The notes beneath the pieces are model-generated. The model did not search any database. It saw only the letters and a program-made list of their open reading frames with translations, and was not told where the DNA came from. Shown one piece after another: positions 60,771-64,000 of a DNA stretch of 64,000 bases (positions are counted from its first letter, which is position 1; each line of letters begins with the position of its first letter). Source of the DNA: an uncultured Pelagibacteraceae bacterium (GTDB lineage Bacteria > Pseudomonadota > Alphaproteobacteria > Pelagibacterales > Pelagibacteraceae); contig CACMHW010000003.1 of NCBI GenBank assembly GCA_902613545.1, positions 1 to 64,000 of the forward strand. Direction: 5' to 3'. A program made the position numbers and the translations under genes.

Positions 60771-61204
60771 TGGCAAGCTTCATTGAATTTCTTTAGTCTC
60801 CAATAATTATATGGCCAAGGTGTAACAAATCCTACGGCTAACATTATTGGAACAACCCACCAAGTTAAAATAGCTCCACCTGTAAGAAAATAATCAGTAG
60901 CATTCATGGCAATTTCCATACTCACCATTGAAATTAAGCTCATACCAACAGCCGTTTTAAAAGCTAATTTAAAAGAAAAATTTTGTCTTAATAAGATAAT
61001 GGTTTCTAGAATTATACTTGTAATAATCCCGTTGATTATCGCTAGAACCATAATTGCTAAAACAGGAAAGGGAATTTTAGTTAATTGAAAAAATAAAATA
61101 GTTCCAAAATCACCAATAGAACATCCAAGTAAACACCAAAATGTATTTTTTGCACTTCTAGACCAAGTGTGTTTACAGCTCCAATTAAATGTTTCAGAAC
61201 TCAT
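60767..61204 (-). CDS. DUF4396 family membrane protein
   Basis: A 145-residue protein with four membrane helices. The stretches STWSRSAKNTFWCLLGCSIG-like at the N-terminus (cysteines in WCLLGC), IAMNATDYFLTGGAILTWW and GFVTPWPYNYWRLKKFNEACH mark DUF4396. The end has Cys-His next to the C-terminus. These proteins often occur with copper genes, but no activity is known. The ATG overlaps the csaA stop by one base, so they are coupled. Confidence 0.88.
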   Translation of the reverse strand: MSSETFNWSCKHTWSRSAKNTFWCLLGCSIGDFGTILFFQLTKIPFPVLAIMVLAIINGIITSIILETIILLRQNFSFKLAFKTAVGMSLISMVSMEIAMNATDYFLTGGAILTWWVVPIMLAVGFVTPWPYNYWRLKKFNEACH

Positions 61205-61539
61205 TATGCAATATCTAAACCATTATCAGTTTTCTGAGATGGGTGCACTAGGACAACTTTTCCGTCTTTTTCAATAGCTCCAAGCACTAAAACTTCTGAT
61301 ACAACACCAGCTATATTTTTTGTTGGGAAATTACAAACTCCAATAACTTGTTTACCAACTAAATTTTCAGGATTGTAATAGTGAGTAATTTGTGCTGAAG
61401 ATTGCTTAATGCCTATCTCTTTACCAAAATCTACCTTAACTACTAATGAAGGTTTTCTTGCTTTTTCATTTACTTTTACTTCTAAAACAGTACCAACTTT
61501 AATTTGTACCTTTTTAAAATCATCATAAGTTATTTCCAT
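61204..61539 (-). CDS. csaA: CsaA-like tRNA-binding domain protein
   Basis: A 111-residue stand-alone OB-fold domain with ITYDDFKKVQIKVGTVLEVK, KPSLVVKVDFGKEIGIKQSS, VGKQVIGVCNFPTKNIAGV and the C-terminal VVLVHPSQKTDNG. This matches CsaA, a dimeric tRNA-binding protein proposed to act as a secretion chaperone. The start is preceded by gaaaggaat. It follows the livK terminator and so likely has its own promoter or read-through. Confidence 0.92.
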   Translation of the reverse strand: MEITYDDFKKVQIKVGTVLEVKVNEKARKPSLVVKVDFGKEIGIKQSSAQITHYYNPENLVGKQVIGVCNFPTKNIAGVVSEVLVLGAIEKDGKVVLVHPSQKTDNGLDIA

Positions 61540-61562
61540 AAATTCCTTTCTACAAATAAAAA

Positions 61563-61583
61563 AGGGGGCCTAAGCCCCCTCTT
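61563..61583 (-). terminator. Rho-independent terminator after the liv binding protein gene
   Basis: agggggc (61563-61569) pairs with gccccct (61574-61580) over the loop ctaa. On the minus strand the stem is followed by a run of T (the A run at 61558-61563 on the plus strand). Confidence 0.92.
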
Positions 61584-61603
61584 AAATTAGTTAAACAATT
61601 GAA

Positions 61604-62707
61604 TTACAGTTCTTTGTAATTACCTTTGCTCCACTCATAAAATACGTAACCTGGTAAGCTCACGTCACCTTTTTTATCAAAGCCTAGTGAACCAATTACA
61701 GTATCAAACTTACCTTTTCTCATTACTTTAAGAACCTTAGCAGGGTCATTTGATCCAGCTTGGTTAGCAGCTTGTTCAAATACTTGTAACGCAGCGTATG
61801 AATAAAGAACATAACCTTCTGGTTCAATACCAGCAGCTTTAAATTCTTTTACAACATCTGCAGCCGCAGGGTTATTTCTTGGATCTGGGGAGAAAGTCAT
61901 TAACGTACCTTCACCTGCATCACCAGTAATATCCCAATACTCAGCTGTAACTAAAGCGTCACCACTGATTAATTTAGTTTTCATACCTTGGTCTCTCATT
62001 TGTCTTACGATCAAACCACCTTCTGTGTGGTAACCACCAAGATAAACTGCATCGATGTTATTAGATTTTAGTTTTGAAACTAAAGCAGAGTAATCTTTTT
62101 CACCTGCTGTATAAGCTTCGTACATAGCTTCTTTGAGGCCAGCTTTCTTCATATTTTTTCTCGTCGCATCTGCTAAACCTTTTCCGTAAGCAGTTTTATC
62201 ATGAAGTATAGCTACTTTTTTACCTTTGTAGTTATCAGCTAAGAATTTACCAGCAACTTCACCTTGCTGATCATCTCGACCACAAACTCTAAAAGTATAT
62301 TTACCACCTTTATCCGTTAACGCTGGATTTGTTGAAGCTGGTGAAACTTGAATGATTCCCTCTTCATTATAAACAGCAGAAGCTGGAATTGAAGAACCAG
62401 AGCAGAAGTGACCTGCAACATAAGCTACACCTTGACCAGCAAATTTGTTGGCTACAGCAACAGCTTGTTTAGGATCACAAGCATCATCCCCGATTTCTAA
62501 TTTAACTTTCTCACCATTAATTCCACCTTTTTTATTTACGTGTTTTAACCACATTTCAGCACCAGCTTTTAACTGAGCACCAAATGAAGCGTACTGACCA
62601 GACATAGGTCCAGCAGAAGCAACAACAACGTCAGCTTTAGCTGATACTGTTGCAAGCATTAATGTTCCGGCAATTAATGAAAGAAGTTTATTGAACGTTC
62701 TTAACAT
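61604..62707 (-). CDS. livK: Branched-chain amino acid ABC transporter substrate-binding protein
   Basis: A 367-residue periplasmic protein with a signal peptide ending ATVSAKADVVVA. The LivJ/K-type fold starts ASAGPMSGQYASFGAQLKAG, then HVNKKGGINGEKVKLEIGDD, AGHFCSGSSIPASAVYNEEG (ligand loop) and LHDKTAYGKGLADATRK. It binds leucine, isoleucine, valine or related compounds, though many marine homologues bind other ligands. Its own strong terminator follows. livF lies 78 nt upstream on the same strand; this gap may hold a separate promoter for high expression of the binding protein. Confidence 0.95.
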   Translation of the reverse strand: MLRTFNKLLSLIAGTLMLATVSAKADVVVASAGPMSGQYASFGAQLKAGAEMWLKHVNKKGGINGEKVKLEIGDDACDPKQAVAVANKFAGQGVAYVAGHFCSGSSIPASAVYNEEGIIQVSPASTNPALTDKGGKYTFRVCGRDDQQGEVAGKFLADNYKGKKVAILHDKTAYGKGLADATRKNMKKAGLKEAMYEAYTAGEKDYSALVSKLKSNNIDAVYLGGYHTEGGLIVRQMRDQGMKTKLISGDALVTAEYWDITGDAGEGTLMTFSPDPRNNPAAADVVKEFKAAGIEPEGYVLYSYAALQVFEQAANQAGSNDPAKVLKVMRKGKFDTVIGSLGFDKKGDVSLPGYVFYEWSKGNYKEL

Positions 62708-62785
62708 ATTATTTCCCTTTGTTGTTAATTAATTAATTATTGATATTGAACACCTTAATTACAATCTTGTAAATATGAAAAAAAG

Positions 62786-63505
62786 TTAATTTTTTGACCC
62801 ACCTTCGAGATAAGCGACTTGTATGTCTTTATTTTTGAGCAACTCTTGACCAAGACCCTTTATGGTCACCTTCCCGTTTACAAGAACATATGCTCTGTCT
62901 GCAAGCTCTAAAGCTTTTTTGGCATTTTGCTCAACTAAAAAAATAGTAACATTTTTTTCTTTATTAATATTTTTTATTGAAACAAAAATTTGATTAACTA
63001 ATTTAGGAGCAATTCCAAGCGAAGGTTCATCCAATAAAAGAACTTTGGGTTTACTCATTAATGCTCTTCCAATGGCTAACATTTGTTGTTCACCTCCAGA
63101 TAGTGTTCCGCCTCTTTGAGTTTTTCTATCGCTTAATACAGGAAATAAATCATAAACTTCCTTTATATCATTTTCAAAATACTTCCCTTTTTCGTTGGCA
63201 TGAGCTCCTAATCTTAAATTTTCTTCTACTGTTAGTCTTGAAAAAATTCTTCTTCCTTCTGGAACTTGGCAAATACCCATATCAACAATTTTGTGAGGTG
63301 CTTGGTTTTCAATATTTTTGCCATTGAAAACTATATTTCCTCTTTTGGCTTTATTCACTCCACTAATCGTCATAAGTAAAGTTGATTTACCCGCTCCATT
63401 AGAGCCTATTAGAGAAACAATTTCACCATCATTCACATCAAGATCAACGCCTCTTAAAGCTTGGATCTTACCGTAAAATGTTTCAACATTAGTAATTTTA
63501 AGCAT
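62786..63505 (-). CDS. livF: Branched-chain amino acid ABC transporter ATPase LivF
   Basis: A 239-residue ATPase. Walker A is LIGSNGAGKSTLLMTISG (about residue 33), the LivF-specific ICQVPEGRRIFSRLTVEENL follows, the ABC signature is GTLSGGEQQMLAIGRAL, and Walker B KVLLLDEPSLGIAPKLV. It works with LivG on the LivHM permease. It overlaps the livG end by one base. Confidence 0.95.
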   Translation of the reverse strand: MLKITNVETFYGKIQALRGVDLDVNDGEIVSLIGSNGAGKSTLLMTISGVNKAKRGNIVFNGKNIENQAPHKIVDMGICQVPEGRRIFSRLTVEENLRLGAHANEKGKYFENDIKEVYDLFPVLSDRKTQRGGTLSGGEQQMLAIGRALMSKPKVLLLDEPSLGIAPKLVNQIFVSIKNINKEKNVTIFLVEQNAKKALELADRAYVLVNGKVTIKGLGQELLKNKDIQVAYLEGGSKN

Positions 63506-64000
63506 TATTCATCTACTCCTAGATAGGCTTCGATAACTTCTTTACTGTTTTTAGTTTGATCAGCTGTTCCTTCAAATATCTTTTTACCATAATTCAAAAC
63601 TACAACATGATCAGAGATCCCCATTACTACACTCATATCATGTTCAATTAATAAAATTCCTGTTTGTTTTTCTGTTTTGATAAATTTTAATAATTTGTTT
63701 AATTCAGCTGACTCTTTTGGATTTAATCCAGCGGCTGGTTCGTCTAGACACAATAACCTTGGCTCAATACACATAGCCCTAACAATTTCTAATTTTCTTT
63801 GATCTCCATATGGTAAATCACCAGCATTATCGTCTGCTCGGTGAGTTAAGCCGATTATATCTAGCCAATATTTTGCTTTATCGACAGCCAACTGTTCTTT
63901 GTCTTTGTAAGATTTTAGATTCAGTAGGCCAAACAAAGAATAGCCAGAGGCAACCATTAATTCATTATGTTGGGCAACTAATAAATTCTCTAATACTGAC
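63505..64000 (-). CDS. livG: Branched-chain amino acid ABC transporter ATPase LivG, 5' end cut by window edge
   Basis: The frame is open to the right edge: upstream of the internal ATG at 63957 the codons read SVLENLLVAQHNELMVASG, the normal LivG middle part, so translation starts beyond 64000. Visible elements are ADDNAGDLPYGDQRKLEIVRAMC (ABC signature region), LLCLDEPAAGLNPKESAEL (Walker B) and LLIEHDMSVVMGISDHVVVL. Walker A lies outside the window. It is coupled to livF by one base. Confidence 0.93.
   Translation of the reverse strand, partial: SVLENLLVAQHNELMVASGYSLFGLLNLKSYKDKEQLAVDKAKYWLDIIGLTHRADDNAGDLPYGDQRKLEIVRAMCIEPRLLCLDEPAAGLNPKESAELNKLLKFIKTEKQTGILLIEHDMSVVMGISDHVVVLNYGKKIFEGTADQTKNSKEVIEAYLGVDE

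Noticed and set aside
1..64000. tRNA or rRNA genes, insertion sequences, CRISPR arrays, prophage
   Set aside because: I looked through all intergenic spaces and saw no cloverleaf, transposase, terminal repeat pair, spacer array or phage gene. Most spaces are too short to hold them.

Overview
The window is a tightly packed, AT-rich (roughly 30% GC by eye) bacterial chromosome segment. Gene content points to a marine alphaproteobacterium of the SAR11/Pelagibacterales type. The pointers are a tandem glycine riboswitch in front of gcvT, a CADD-type protein in place of ordinary pABA synthesis genes, an AcuI-like reductase, an AmtB ammonium transporter, a branched-chain amino-acid ABC transporter, frequent 1-10 nt gene overlaps, and no insertion sequence, prophage, CRISPR array, tRNA or rRNA gene that I can recognise. 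The lineage call is inference; no marker gene is present.

Layout. 1-2337: a minus-strand run of seven small genes, most looking like one-domain alpha+beta (ferredoxin-like or dimeric barrel) proteins (GYD, ABM-like, DUF1330 and two unassigned), with a four-helix membrane protein and a secreted protein. 2424-9849: crotonase, a frameshifted TerC gene, then a surface-glycan module (membrane-anchored SGNH hydrolase, M23 peptidase, carbamoyltransferase, DUF5989, SxtJ) and two convergent TauE/SafE permeases. 9887-13288: a VTC / CotH-like / DUF4956 operon. 13316-17412: CADD, an MFS permease overlapping a cystathionine beta-lyase, a 27-residue very basic protein, and an unknown membrane protein. 17411-17600: a strongly structured intergenic stretch, probably a minus-strand RNA, beside mnmA. 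18819-24986: DUF3553, cysQ, recX, ABA4-like, a HCCA-isomerase-like DsbA-fold protein, rhodanese, a glycosyltransferase-like protein, amtB and HU. 25129-30786: rseP, a LysR regulator, an AcuI-like reductase, folE, hisI, a 2OG-Fe(II) oxygenase, DUF2237 and a TPR protein.

30818-46121 is dominated by genes that elsewhere travel with light and photo-oxidative stress functions. They are an unusual SDR, an FeS-BCP-type photolyase that seems to have lost cluster cysteines, DCC (DUF393), DUF2256, a three-domain fusion (cNMP-binding-like, acyltransferase, SGNH hydrolase), a short cryptochrome-like FAD protein that may be circularly permuted, MsrA, TspO, SDR, SodB, DUF3833, a cyclopropane-synthase-like methyltransferase, DUF1365 and an FAD amine oxidase. 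The last five (except the SDR and TspO) lie directly downstream of gcvT-gcvH-gcvP with almost no gaps. One glycine riboswitch may therefore head an eight-gene transcript joining glycine cleavage, membrane lipid modification and superoxide dismutase.

50693-64000: EamA and MATE exporters, an intact TerC, a renalase-like flavoprotein, an acnA-prpD pair, LysE, a small redox/metal group (cytochrome c-type, DUF411, cytochrome b561, DUF4396), CsaA, and a liv ABC transporter that runs off the right edge. Both ends of the window cut through genes.
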